From Desulfobacter hydrogenophilus (lineage in GTDB: Bacteria; Desulfobacterota; Desulfobacteria; Desulfobacterales; Desulfobacteraceae), in contig NZ_CP036313.1 of assembly GCF_004319545.1 (NCBI RefSeq), positions 3,164,501 through 3,228,500 on the forward strand: DNA of 64,000 nt. The letters run 5' to 3'. The notes below the pieces were generated by a model. It was not told where the DNA came from, ran no database searches, and saw only the letters and a list, made by a program, of their open reading frames with translations. The position numbers were made by a program, and so were the translations under genes. Below, in pieces: positions 48,114 through 58,355 of this stretch; within the stretch, counting starts at the first letter, position 1, and every line of letters starts with the position of its first letter.

Positions 48114-48416
48114 TTGCATAACAGGCAAAAAAAAAATGTATCGTTATTCTATGTTAAAAACAGCTCAAATCGATATCAGGCAAAAAGTACTCTGACACCT
48201 ATTTTCAATGATCCAGACAAGGCGTTCCTGGACGAAAATATCCGGCAGACACTGGAAAAAGTGGCCGGGAAATGGGTGGTGGCCGTCATCAGCGGCAGGG
48301 ACCTTGTCAGGGCGTACCACAATGCCACGCGGACCGTAAACGGCCTGGCGCGGAAAAAGAGTTTGACTCCGGTAAAAATAAATAAAAGCAGATGGACCTT
48401 GAGAAGATACAGATAA
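48114..48416 (+). pseudogene. Trehalose-6-phosphate phosphatase (OtsB) remnant
   Basis: Within this frame, STLTPIFNDPDKAFLDEN and VVAVISGRDL match the region of HAD-type trehalose-phosphatases that follows the DYDGTLTPI active site and includes the SGR motif. The catalytic DxDGT is damaged (the text before STLTPI is unrelated), and the rest of the domain (over 150 residues) is missing. It is a relic of about 45 residues. The gap from 47881 to 48113 holds nothing I recognise. Confidence 0.65.
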
Positions 48417-48496
48417 AAGCCCAAGCAGAAGGCGTTTGCGTTGACAATTGATCTTGGCAGCCACCGGCTAAAACCATGATTCAGGAATGAACCCCT

Positions 48497-49080
48497 ATGC
48501 AGTCACTATCTTACAGCGTTCGGTTTTCAGTCGTTTTGAAATACTTCGGCCATCTCAATCTTGTTCTGGCCGTCCTGGTCCTGGTTCCCCTAACGACTTC
48601 CCTGTTTTTGGGAGACTATGCCATCAGCGTGAGATACCTATTGGTTCTTGTTGTTTTTCTCGCGATAGGCAGTGGATTTTCACGGTTGAGGACAAACCCG
48701 CCACGTTTTTGTTTGCCCGTGCATGGATGCAATAGTATGGGGGCTTGGGTATTGCCGTGTTGGCGTTGGCCGTGTTGATAAAGCCGGGCCAGACTGCCAG
48801 GCGGTTGGGCGATCTGGCGGATTATAATGACGATCTTGTCGGCACCACCCGCTCACATGTCAAACATGTTCTTCTGGTGTACGGGGTTCTGACCCTGGTC
48901 AGCATTCTTGTGCTGGCGGCCCTTGGGACCGGCTGGTGGGATGCTGTACTGTATATCTTCGCTGCCGTTTCCACGGGCGGTTTTGCCCCTTATGACAATA
49001 GCTTGGCTGCCATGGGGGGGGGGGCTGGCCCCAGGAGGCGGTCCTGCCAACCATCCGTCGGAAACACAATTTTTTCATAA
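48497..49080 (+). pseudogene. TrkH-family potassium transporter remnant
   Basis: Two frames give pieces of a Trk/Ktr potassium channel subunit. The first, 48497-48720, starts MQSLSYSVRFSVVLKYFGHL with two helices. The second, from about 48740, reads GIAVLALAVLI, then PGQTARRLGDLADYN, VLTLVSILVLAALG and FAAVSTGGFAPYDNSLAAM, close to the TrkH selectivity-loop consensus. Frames break near 48720 and in a run of eleven G at 49014-49024. The C-terminal half is absent. Confidence 0.75.
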
Positions 49081-49510
49081 AATCGTCATTGATTCCCACA
49101 TCTGCCAGCGCACCGTTCACTGCACTAACGGCTGCCCTCACAACCGCCTCCAGAAAAAGGTCACTCATCTTTTTTTTTGTCCTCACAGGTTGGGGTTGAT
49201 ATTCGGTTTCAGCATACATCTGCATTTTCAGGAAAGATATACGCAGGTAATATCATATTGCTCCGGGAAAGTTCTGTAACGACGGTCCGGGCGCTGCAGT
49301 AGGCCGCGAGCATAATACATGAATTCGTATTCTTAATTACAGGTATTGCTGGATTTAAAAAACAAGCTGAATCGTTAAACTGGTAGTTACAGGATCAGAT
49401 GTTGATTGAGAGCTGTGCTGGAAAAAGACCGTTTCTGACGGACAATCCTGGCCGGAAAGGGCCGCAATGGACGGTAGCGGGTCCGCAATCGCCGCATTAG
49501 GAGAGGGTTT
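49081..49510. other. Non-coding stretch before the AarF-like gene
   Basis: 430 bases without a supported gene. A minus-strand frame (MSDLFLEAVVRAAVSAVNGA..., start near 49170) runs back into the TrkH relic and has no recognisable family. The end contains AGGAGAGGG, the ribosome-binding site of the next gene. Confidence 0.5.
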
Positions 49511-51163
49511 ATGCAGATAAATGATTTGAGAAAACTTGGCCGGTTCAAGGATATTGTTGCCATTTTAGCGAAATACGGCTTTGATGATATTGTTCTGCGT
49601 CTGGATGTGCCGGGATCGGATCTGCTTCGAAAGATGCATCCCGTGGAGACCGGCAAAAGCGGTTATGAGCGGTTTCGAGCCGCCATTGAAGATCTCGGTC
49701 CCACCTGTATAAAATTCGGACAGATCATGAGCCTGCGTCCCGACCTGCTTCCCCAGGAAGTTCTGGCGGAACTGGAAAAGCTTCAGGATGACGTTCCGGC
49801 TGCTGAATATCCGGACATTGAGTCGGTGGTCCGGGAAAATTTGGGGGTGCCGATCAGGGACGTGTTTTCCCGTTTTGACAGGGAACCGATTGCCGCCGCT
49901 TCCCTGTCCCAGGTACACCAGGCGGTTCTTCGCCGGGAGAAAACATTTGTCGCCGTAAAAGTGCAGCGTCCGGACATTGAAAAAACAATAAAACTCGATC
50001 TGGACATACTCGAGGGCATCGCCGGATTTCTGGATCAGCAGTTTGAAGACCTGCAGGTTTATGATTTGCCTGAACTGGTTCGCGTGACCCGCCGGAACAT
50101 GATCAAAGAACTTGATTTTACACAGGAGCGGAACAATATGGAAATTGCGCGCTCCTATGTTTCCGAGGAAAGCTATATTATTCCCGTTACCTATGAACAA
50201 TACTCCAATGACAAGGTGTTGGTCATGGAATTGATCCGGGGCAAAAATTTCAAAGGACTGTGTTCGGCGTCGGGATGGGACCGGGAGCGGATTGCGTTAA
50301 AAGGGCTGAAGGTGTTGGTCAAACAGATACTTGATGACGGCTTTTTTCACGCCGATCCTCATCCCGGCAATCTGCTGATTACCGAAGATATGAACCTGTG
50401 TGTCATTGACTGGGGATTGGTGGGCAGGCTTACCGAAAAAGATCGGTTTCAGCTGATTTCGCTGCTCAAGGCGTTTGTGGAAAAGGACAGCGAAGCGTTG
50501 GTGCATATTTTTTTGAGAATCTGCCATACCGGCGGTCGTAACGTTGATGCCGGAAGAATTGAACGGGAACTCATGGAAATTCTGGACAATTACCATGCCG
50601 TGCCCATCAAGGATATCAACGTGGGCCAGTTTTTGATGAGCATGACCGCTTTGATGAGAGCGCATCATTTAGGCATGCCGTCCAATCTGAGCCTAATGGT
50701 CAAAGCCCTGGTGACGGCCGAGGGCTCGGCCCGGCTCGTCTATCCTGAACTCGATATTGTTTCCGAAATCAGCGATTATGTCCACGGCCTGGTAAAAAAA
50801 CGGTATAGGCCGGAGGTGATATGGCGGAGCGTACGCAATTCATTGGCGTCCCTCTGGTATTCACAGCGGCAGATACCTGAACAGTTAGGCCGGGTGGTCG
50901 GCAGACTCGAGCAGGGCAGACTGGGATTCAGGTTTCGCCTGGAAAAGCTTGAACAACTGGTCGACAGCCTGGAGAGTGCCTCAAACCGCTTGACGGCGGG
51001 TATCATCACCGGGGCCATCATCATGGGATCATCCATGATCATCACCACCGGGGTCGGTCCGTTTCTTTTCGGTTTTCCCGCACTCGGGGTCATCGGTTAT
51101 ATCGTATCCGTGGTGCTGGGGCTGTGGCTGATTTACACCATACTCAAAACCAGACCACATTAG
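49511..51163 (+). CDS. AarF/UbiB-family (ABC1) atypical kinase
   Basis: A 550-residue ABC1-type protein. It has the KxGQ-helix (KFGQIMSLRPDLLP, about residues 74-87), the Ala-rich loop AAASLSQVHQA near 131, a VAVKVQRP lysine near 152, HADPHPGNLL near 280 and DWG near 300. Two membrane helices lie at the C-terminus (about 495-545). Members act as ATPases or kinases in quinone synthesis or lipid homeostasis. No ubiquinone gene is near, and the place in a stress/ion cluster suggests a membrane-lipid role, which is inference. Start is the ATG at 49511. Confidence 0.93.
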   Translation: MQINDLRKLGRFKDIVAILAKYGFDDIVLRLDVPGSDLLRKMHPVETGKSGYERFRAAIEDLGPTCIKFGQIMSLRPDLLPQEVLAELEKLQDDVPAAEYPDIESVVRENLGVPIRDVFSRFDREPIAAASLSQVHQAVLRREKTFVAVKVQRPDIEKTIKLDLDILEGIAGFLDQQFEDLQVYDLPELVRVTRRNMIKELDFTQERNNMEIARSYVSEESYIIPVTYEQYSNDKVLVMELIRGKNFKGLCSASGWDRERIALKGLKVLVKQILDDGFFHADPHPGNLLITEDMNLCVIDWGLVGRLTEKDRFQLISLLKAFVEKDSEALVHIFLRICHTGGRNVDAGRIERELMEILDNYHAVPIKDINVGQFLMSMTALMRAHHLGMPSNLSLMVKALVTAEGSARLVYPELDIVSEISDYVHGLVKKRYRPEVIWRSVRNSLASLWYSQRQIPEQLGRVVGRLEQGRLGFRFRLEKLEQLVDSLESASNRLTAGIITGAIIMGSSMIITTGVGPFLFGFPALGVIGYIVSVVLGLWLIYTILKTRPH

Positions 51164-51311
51164 ATTGGAGAGAATATATTATTGCCACGCGCCACCCCTG
51201 AACACCTTAAAAGACAATATTCGGGGGAGGACCTGAACGATGACGAACATCAAACGACCGTGTAAGAGCTTTGTGGATAAAAAGAATGATGATGATCAGA
51301 AAGGAAGCATT

Positions 51312-52694
51312 ATGCCTGAATATGATGTGATGATAATCGGCTCTGGAACTGCCGGACAGACCGCTGCGTACCGGCTGAGGGATGCGGGTTTTAAAATAGG
51401 GCTGGTGGAACACAGCCCGCAACCTGGTGGAACATGTGCCCTGCGGGGATGTCAAGCAAAAAAATATTTCTACGAAGGCGCTGAGACCGTTGCCCGGTCC
51501 AGACATATGGAAAATATTGGTATAAAAACGCCTGCACAGGGGGATTGGGGTCAGCTTCTCAATGCCAAAAATAAATTTACGCAAAAAGTCCCTGAAAATA
51601 CCGTTACCAGGCTTGAAGAGAAAGGGATTGATTTCATCAGAGGGCATGCGCGGTTCACCGGAGAGAAAAGTCTGTCCGTGGAGGGTACCAATTATACGAT
51701 GACCAACGCCATTGTGGCTGCCGGTGCTGCACCTGCATCTTTACCCATTCCAGGTATGGAACTGGCATTGGACAGCCAGAGCTTTTTGGAACTGGAAAAG
51801 CTGCCCCGCAGAATTCTTTTTGTGGGAGGCGGTTTTATTTCTTTTGAATTTGCTCATTTTGCAGCCCGCCTTGGCCCATCAGGCAGCAGCTGCGTTATAT
51901 TGGAAGCAGGTCCCCGGCCCCTTGGCCCATTTGATGAAGAGATGGTCGCCTTGTTAACCGAGGCATCGGCCCCGGAAAATATTACAGTCCATTGTCAGGT
52001 GGAAGTTACCGGCATTGAAAAAATAGGTTCGGAAAAAATGCGGGTTCACACTGCGGATAACGGTGTTTTTGACACCGATATTGTGGTTCATGGTGCCGGC
52101 CGTTCTCCGGCGATTGATGATCTCGATCTTGAAAATGCTGACGTTACATATTCAAAAAAAGGAATTTCAGTTGACCGTTTCATGACCACCAGCAACCCCC
52201 GAATTTATGCCGTAGGAGATTGTGCGGATACGATTCAGCTGGCCCGGGTGGCCGATGCCGAAGCTGGTGCGGCTGCTCAAAATATCCAAAAACGGCGCAG
52301 CGGGATGGCGGCAAGTGCCACTGTGGCATATTCATCAGTCCCATCACTTCTGTTTACCTATCCCCAGTACGGTATGGTGGGCGAAACTGAAAACAAACTG
52401 GAAGAAAAGGCAATCTCATACAGGAAAAACCAGAACATGAGGCTGGAATGGCCCACATACAAACGGGTGGGATTAACATCCGCCGCCTACAAAATACTGG
52501 TCGGGGATCAGGGACAGATTCTGGGGGCACATATTCTTTCAGACAACGCATCAGGTATGATCCAAACCTTTTCACTGGCAATGAAAAACAATATATCTGT
52601 TCATAAGCTTCATGAACAATGTATCCTTGCACCATACCCTTCCCGGGAAAGTGATCTGACCTATATGCTGAACTCCTTTGTTCCTGGCAATTAA
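51312..52694 (+). CDS. FAD-dependent pyridine nucleotide-disulfide oxidoreductase
   Basis: A 460-residue flavoprotein of the glutathione reductase/lipoamide dehydrogenase family. It shows the FAD site GSGTAGQTAAYRL near residue 11, a redox pair CALRGC (about residues 42-47, preceded by GGT), the NAD(P) site VGGGFISFEFA near 173, and FAD motif GDCAD near 302. The C-terminus has a dimerisation domain, but in place of the HxxHP motif of lipoamide dehydrogenases it reads APYPSRES. So it is an orphan reductase whose disulfide substrate is unknown. I chose the ATG at 51312 (AAGGAAG upstream) over the longer frame from 51240. Confidence 0.88.
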   Translation: MPEYDVMIIGSGTAGQTAAYRLRDAGFKIGLVEHSPQPGGTCALRGCQAKKYFYEGAETVARSRHMENIGIKTPAQGDWGQLLNAKNKFTQKVPENTVTRLEEKGIDFIRGHARFTGEKSLSVEGTNYTMTNAIVAAGAAPASLPIPGMELALDSQSFLELEKLPRRILFVGGGFISFEFAHFAARLGPSGSSCVILEAGPRPLGPFDEEMVALLTEASAPENITVHCQVEVTGIEKIGSEKMRVHTADNGVFDTDIVVHGAGRSPAIDDLDLENADVTYSKKGISVDRFMTTSNPRIYAVGDCADTIQLARVADAEAGAAAQNIQKRRSGMAASATVAYSSVPSLLFTYPQYGMVGETENKLEEKAISYRKNQNMRLEWPTYKRVGLTSAAYKILVGDQGQILGAHILSDNASGMIQTFSLAMKNNISVHKLHEQCILAPYPSRESDLTYMLNSFVPGN

Positions 52695-52846
52695 GTTATG
52701 TTGCGGTGAAAAAATATTTATGCATATGAACCAATTGATGTTCCGGCAATTGAGTGCTGAAAGACTCGTAAAAAAATACTGATTAACTCGTCGATATTTA
52801 TAGTAGAACGAATTTTTAGCAGGGACTCTCTAAGGAGACAATAGTT

Positions 52847-53293
52847 ATGGAAAATTTTCAAATTGAATGGCAGCTGGTCTATGATCATTCGCTCCATTTG
52901 GTTTTTGCCTATTTACTGGCCTTACCAATCGGTTGGGATCGTGAGCGCAGTAGTCGTAATTTTGGTTTGCGCACTTTTCCTTTAGTGGCTGTTGTTACCT
53001 GCGGTTATATGCTTGTCGGAATATCCGTAATTGACAGCACGGGTGGAGAGGCACGGGTAATCCAGGGGATACTTACAGGTATCGGATTTATTGGTGGGGG
53101 AGCTATTTTAACCGACCGGGACAAGGTTAGTGGCACTGCTTCAGCTGCGAGTATTTGGAATACAGGTGCAATCGGAGTAGCTGTTGTAGTTAACCGATAT
53201 GAAATCGCTGTCATGCTTTCTTTTTTAAATGTTATAACATTGTTCTTTTTCAGTAAATTAAAGGACGAGATGCGGTCTGATGAGAACACCTGA
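52847..53293 (+). CDS. MgtC/SapB-family membrane protein
   Basis: A 148-residue protein with four membrane helices and the family sequences ALPIGWDRERSS, GLRTF and GIGFIGGGAILTD. It lacks the C-terminal cytosolic domain of Salmonella MgtC, as most environmental members do. It is thought to modulate ion transport or ATP synthase. Start is the ATG at 52847 after AAGGAGA. It lies 59 bases upstream of the cotransporter gene. Confidence 0.9.
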   Translation: MENFQIEWQLVYDHSLHLVFAYLLALPIGWDRERSSRNFGLRTFPLVAVVTCGYMLVGISVIDSTGGEARVIQGILTGIGFIGGGAILTDRDKVSGTASAASIWNTGAIGVAVVVNRYEIAVMLSFLNVITLFFFSKLKDEMRSDENT

Positions 53294-53352
53294 GATTACA
53301 AAATAATATGGTAATCATGTACAAATACCTAAAAACTTAAAAAGGGGTTTGT

Positions 53353-55693
53353 ATGGATAAAGAAAAATTAAGTTCTTTAGAAAACGACACCGAAGGCAAT
53401 GAAATCCAAGCAGGGAATTCGTTGACAGAAAAATCGAATGTTGAACAATTCGAAAGCGCAGGGGGGGAGGAAGCAAAGGATGTTCAGCAACAGACAGAGG
53501 AACATGAAGCCAGACAGTCGACAAAATATGGTACGTTCGGCGGAGTGTTCACTCCCACTCTGCTCACAATTCTTGGTGTTATTCTTTTTCTCAGGGAAGG
53601 TTGGGTTGTTGGTAATGCCGGACTGGCGGGTGCCTGGCTGATCATCGGCTTATCTTTTGCTATTACCGGATGCACCGGTCTTTCCATGTCATCATTTGTG
53701 ACTAACATCAGAGTCGGACCCGGTGGCGCATTTTCCATGATTTCACAATCCCTGGGCCTGGAAGTGGGTGGAGCCATTGGTGTGCCGCTCTATTTTTCAC
53801 AAGCTCTCGCAGTGGTAATGTACATTTTCGGTTTCCGTGCCGGGTGGGAGTGGGCTGCGAGTTCCATGGGATTTCCGTCATTTTCACCGCTTGTTATAGA
53901 CCTGGCTGCCTTCGCATTAATTTTTGGAATTACTCTGATCAGTACCAGTCTTGCGTTCAAAGTTCAGTACCTTATCCTGGCTGTGGTTATCATATCTCTC
54001 TGTAGGAGTCGCCGCCATACGGGGGCCTATGGCTAATCCGATCGAATGGTGGGGAAAATTTCCCGGATCGCCGGAAAATAACTTTTCAGGTATAACCTTC
54101 TGGGCTGTTTTTGCCGTATTTTTTCCTGCATCTACTGGTATTATGGCCGGGGCAAATATGTCCGGAGATCTCAAGGATCCAAGAAAATCCATTCCGCTGG
54201 GTACAATGGCCGCTATAGCTTTGAGTCTCTTTGTATACCTGGGAATTGCGTATTGGCTTATGCGCGTTGCAACGGTTGAGGAACTGACCGGCAATTATAC
54301 AATAATGATTGATCGTGCCTTCTGGGGGCCTGCCGTCTTGGCCGGCTTGCTGGCCGCAACATTTTCATCTGCTCTGGCGTCATTTGTTGGTGCACCTCGT
54401 ATTCTCCAGGCACTCGGCAGTCACAGCATCGTCCCTGCAAGTCGCTGGACAGCCAAGCGCACTAAAAAAGGAGAGCCGCGAAACGCAATGTTTATTACAA
54501 CCATTATAGTGCTGGCGGCTATTATGTTGCGCGAACTGAATGCGATTGCCCCACTCATCACGATGATTTTTCTACTTACCTATGCGACTATAAATCTTGT
54601 TGTATTAGTTGAACAAAGTTTACGTTTGTTGAGCTTTCGTCCTCTTTTACGCATTCCGAAGATGGTGCCGTTCATAGGGTTGACAGGTTGCTTGTTTTCA
54701 ATGTTTATTATTAACCCTGTCTTCAGTTTGGTCTCAATAATTCTGGTGACGGCTCTCTACTTCGTTCTCATGCGGCGTAAACTCACTTCTCCTTTTGGTG
54801 ATGTACGAAGCGGTATGTTTACGGCAGTCGCGGAATGGGGAGCCAAGCAGGTCAAGATGATTCAAGGAACATCCGAGAGGGCGTGGAAACCGAACATACT
54901 CATTGCACTTGAAGACCCACAACGTCTTCGCGGTGCCTTCGAACTTATTAACCATCTTGCATATCCCATGGGATCAATAAAACTATTAGGTGTTTCCAGG
55001 GCTGGTGAAGTTGATTCATTACAAAAAAGACTTCTCGATTCCCAACAGGCATTTGTGGATAACGGCATTTTCACTTCTGCAACAATATTGGAATCAGACG
55101 ACTATCCTGCAGCGGTCAAAGTCGGTTTACAGGCCCTTGGAGGATCATTTTTCCGTCCGAATCTGCTGTTAATGAATCTTCCTAAAGATAAAAACACTCA
55201 CGAATCACTCACCGATCTCATTGCGGAAGCCAAACGTCAGAAAATGGGTGTTGCCGTATTCGTTCAACATGATGATGCCGGTCTTGGCCGTCGTAACCGT
55301 GTCAATTTATGGATTCCTGATATGGGTCCTCATTGGGAGTTGGAAATGGAATTTGTTAATCTCGATCTAGCTATCCTGCTTGCTTACCGGATGATGGACA
55401 GTTGGGACGCCGATCTCACTGTGATCGGTGCGGTAAGCAACGCAGCAGAGAAACAAAAGGCTGAAAAGTTTCTTGCCAGGCTTGTCGGTCTTGCCAGGTT
55501 ACCGGCTCATACGGCTGCCCATGTCGCTGACGGAGATTTTGGTCGTTATGCCAGTTCAGCGCCGGAAGCTGATTTAAATGTCTTTCCTCTTCCTGAGAAG
55601 TTTGATGCTGAATTTTTATGGAGCCTAAGAGATGCTACAGGTTCCTCCTGTCTCTTCACCCAGGATGGCGGTGACGAAAGTGCATTGGCTTAG
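53353..55693 (+). pseudogene. Cation-chloride cotransporter (SLC12-like), broken by 2-bp loss
   Basis: Two overlapping frames (53353 to about 53995 and about 53995-55693) form one protein of about 780 residues: an N-terminal acidic tail, the APC-type helices (GVFTPTLLTILGVILFLREGW, GPGGAFSMISQSLG and later ALASFVGAPRILQALG), and a C-terminal soluble domain of about 300 residues (from KPNILIALEDPQRLRG), as in SLC12 cotransporters. Near 53990 the text has three TC units where four restore IISLSVGVAAIRGP. It may be a true break, a slippage switch or an error. If intact it would move Na+, K+ and Cl- together. Confidence 0.85.
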
Positions 55694-56317
55694 ATTCTGT
55701 TCCAAATTACTGCAAGATAAATTAACGCTGAAAAAGCCACCGGCCAACGGCTGCTTCAAGACGATACCAATACATGGGATTTTTTCCGAAACAGTGACCC
55801 AAACCCCAAAATGGAACGGCAAACTTACGCAAAAATAATGACTTTTCAACATTTTTTACAAATCCAGTCATATCGGGCATGGCAAAAGACGGCCTTATTG
55901 TGTAACTGATACCAGAAATGACTATTCTTCGGATTTTTAATTTCAGTTTTTTTGAGACTCTGATCTCCTTCACTTTTGTATCCGAAGGCGATTTCAGGCG
56001 GAAAAAGTTCAGGATGTTCCTTGACTCAAGGTTCGTGCCATACTGGTCCGGGAAGGACCCCAGACTTAGGTCTCTTTTCGACTGGCTTTTGATGCCCTCG
56101 ATGAAATGATCCAGGCCGCCAATGAAGGAAAAAAATTGGAGGAATTCTAACTCCTTTATCCAAGGGCATCAACTCAAATGGGCCACCACTGTTCGGACCC
56201 AGGCCTTCATGCCCGGTCAGGAGCTTGTACTTGTTGATGATGGCCGGGAAAATGCGATGGGGTGCTGGTGAGGGCTCCTTTGTTGCCTTTGGTATTTTTG
56301 TCGGCTGATTGATTTTG
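55694..56317. other. Non-coding stretch between cotransporter and DUF2254 gene
   Basis: 624 bases without a firm gene. A short plus-strand piece around 56060-56150 reads LAFDALDEMIQAANEGKKLEEF and stop, which looks like the end of a real protein, but upstream frames are broken and I cannot name the family. The rest has no clear structure. Confidence 0.45.
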
Positions 56318-57580
56318 TCAAAAGGTCCCGACAAGTTTGGTTGCTTTCCTTGCAATATCGAGATCTTCTGGGAGATTCAGTGATAGCTCAGCCCTGGCAA
56401 GTGCCAAGCGGGCTTGAAATATTGCCACCTCCCGAATTTTGGGGTCTCCGATTAATGCCAGCGCCTGAAAGGCCTTTTGTAATCTCACCACTACTTCAAT
56501 GGCGCCAGCCCCTTCACGGGCAATGGCGTTGAAGGCATCATCAAACATGTCCCATAATGATATTTCCGGCACCATTACCCGATCATATTTAAAGTCTCGA
56601 CTGTCATCATCTTCAACGGTTTTACTCCAATGCGTAAAAAGCCGCACAAGCGTCCCGATAACATCGATTGCGGTACCGGGATCATTGACGGCGGGCGACA
56701 ATGCTCGAATGGCAATTTCTGAGAGAACGACGAGGCCAAATCGAGGATCTTCATCAAAGGTCCTGTCCCCACCGATCAAAAACGTTTTCGCTATCTGATC
56801 AGTGTCTTTTTCTGACAGAGCTCCCGAATCTGTGGTAACATAAGCAAGAACCCTGCCTGGCGCTACGAAGGTACCGGGTAAAGCATCCACCATAATCTGC
56901 AGCTGCAATCTTTCTGCAGTACCCTGTAAACCAGCCATCTCTATGCGCTGGACATATCCAATCGAATTTCCATAAACGGCCTGTCCCACAGGTTTAAGCT
57001 GCCCCGAAGGAACACCACCCAGGGTGGGTGCTAATCGTCTTCGCTGCAAAGCATCATCTGTTGCTTTTTCCACCTTATTGACGATTCTGCCGAGACGCCC
57101 AAGACGGGCAATACTGTCAACCCAGCGAACAAAAGTAACAATAACCGCACCAAGAACAATTAATGTCAAAGCAAATATCATAAAACGAGCTGATTTACCG
57201 TAATATCCATTTTTTAAAACCATAAGTGCGATGACGCTGAAAATGAATGTGCCGATAAAGGTAGAAAGTGCATTTTGGGATTCGTCATCGGAAATAATCA
57301 GCGGAAAAGAGCGCGGCGTTGCACTGCTGCCGGCTGAATTATAGGCGGAGACCATTGATCCGACAGCAAAGGTGGCAATTGCCAGCATACTTGAGGCGAT
57401 AATGGAAAGCAACGTCTCTACCGAGTTTTTATTAATCTCGGGAACAAGCTGATCGATTTCGTAATAGTCCACTTGCTTTATCAGAAACACAATCATTATT
57501 GAGAGCACGCAGGTGATAAGTGGCTTAACCCAAAGTTTTTCGCCGATACGGTTATAAAGAAATCTCAATCGTTCAAACAT
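56318..57580 (-). CDS. DUF2254-domain membrane protein
   Basis: A 420-residue member of DUF2254: four membrane helices in the first 160 residues (VKPLITCVLSIMIVFLI, LSIIASSMLAIATFAVGSMV, FIGTFIFSVIALMVL, FALTLIVLGAVIVTFVRWV), then a cytosolic or periplasmic domain with ALSPAVNDPGTAIDVI, a typical block. The function is unknown. It faces the cotransporter gene tail-to-tail and closes the ion/stress cluster. Start is the ATG at 57580. Confidence 0.9.
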   Translation of the reverse strand: MFERLRFLYNRIGEKLWVKPLITCVLSIMIVFLIKQVDYYEIDQLVPEINKNSVETLLSIIASSMLAIATFAVGSMVSAYNSAGSSATPRSFPLIISDDESQNALSTFIGTFIFSVIALMVLKNGYYGKSARFMIFALTLIVLGAVIVTFVRWVDSIARLGRLGRIVNKVEKATDDALQRRRLAPTLGGVPSGQLKPVGQAVYGNSIGYVQRIEMAGLQGTAERLQLQIMVDALPGTFVAPGRVLAYVTTDSGALSEKDTDQIAKTFLIGGDRTFDEDPRFGLVVLSEIAIRALSPAVNDPGTAIDVIGTLVRLFTHWSKTVEDDDSRDFKYDRVMVPEISLWDMFDDAFNAIAREGAGAIEVVVRLQKAFQALALIGDPKIREVAIFQARLALARAELSLNLPEDLDIARKATKLVGTF

Positions 57581-57836
57581 TTTAAATCCCCTATTTAGTG
57601 TTCGGTTAGGTTTTCAGGCAAACATCCCCAATTGTACTGTTTATCAAGCACTTCAAGACATGATCTCTATATGCCTTTTGGGCCACCGATTTAAGCCGGG
57701 ACACCCCGTAGAATAAGCATCTTCCGGGAGACCTTATTTTGAAGCTTATGTGCTATAAAAACTTTCATCAACCAGTTCAAACTGTCCCGCTTTAAGTTGC
57801 TAGCCGCCTTTTGTGTAAGATTTCCCGGGAATACGT

Positions 57837-58147
57837 CATGGGTATCGTTCTGTTGTTGTCGGTTCGTTATCGCATTCTAAGCATTGAGTGCGACGTTGCC
57901 GAATTTTTAAATACACTTTTCGTCCAAAAATCGGCAAGTGCCTAATCGTTATCCATTCATCATAGCCTATGAAGCGTTGAGTTTCTCTTCCCCATTTTCT
58001 GCAGATGCCCTTTTTTTCCTGCTCTGAAGTTCAATGACATAGTTTCCTTTGCTATCGCGGAAGACATTCAAAATTTTAACATCAGGCAACTCTAAATCTA
58101 ATTCAATAGTATAGGAATTTGCATTTTAATAGTATAGGAATTTCCAT
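57837..58147 (-). pseudogene. ISL3-family transposase remnant (N-terminal part)
   Basis: Several frames read as the N-terminus of an ISL3 transposase: MQIPILLN and LELPDVKILNVFRDSKGNYV, a lost segment where the first CxxC should be, then FIGYDEWITIRHLPIFGRKV and YLKIRQRRTQCLECDNEPTT with the second CxxC, ending in a stop at 57837. The catalytic DDE domain is absent. The stretch 57581-57836, between it and the DUF2254 start, has no gene. Confidence 0.8.
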
Positions 58148-58150
58148 TTT
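58105..58150. repeat. 23-bp tandem duplication at the transposase start
   Basis: Unit AATAGTATAGGAATTTGCAT plus TTT at 58105-58127, repeated at 58128-58150 with one mismatch (G for C). It covers the start codon of the ISL3 remnant on the minus strand. Confidence 0.9.
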
Positions 58151-58174
58151 ATCCCAATCTATAGTCAAAACTAT

Positions 58175-58355
58175 GGACTTTAGTCCAAGACTTTTAGTGC
58201 ATTATTGTTATAGGCATTAAGGAATCAAGCTATGGGCTTCGATCCTTGGTTCTCGTAGTCGTATAAAAATGATTCGCGCAGCGGCACACTTTACATCAGC
58301 GACTTTCAGTCGAAACGGGCTTTAGCCCGCCATTCTATAGACTTCCAGTCCATAG
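58175..58355. repeat. Array of four small stem-loops, IS200/IS605-like end
   Basis: Four short palindromes with a similar core are clustered: GGACTTTAGTCC (58175-58186), CGACTTTCAGTCG (58300-58312), CGGGCTTTAGCCCG (58316-58329) and CTATAGACT...AGTCCATAG (58335-58355, one mismatch). The core (G)xxCTTTAGxx(C) is typical of the subterminal hairpins recognised by Y1 transposases. No transposase gene is next to them. Confidence 0.6.

Noticed and set aside
48899..49225. Minus-strand gene MSDLFLEAVVRAAVSAVNGA...
   Set aside because: The start is plausible, but the frame runs into the opposite-strand TrkH relic and no family is recognised; kept only as a note.
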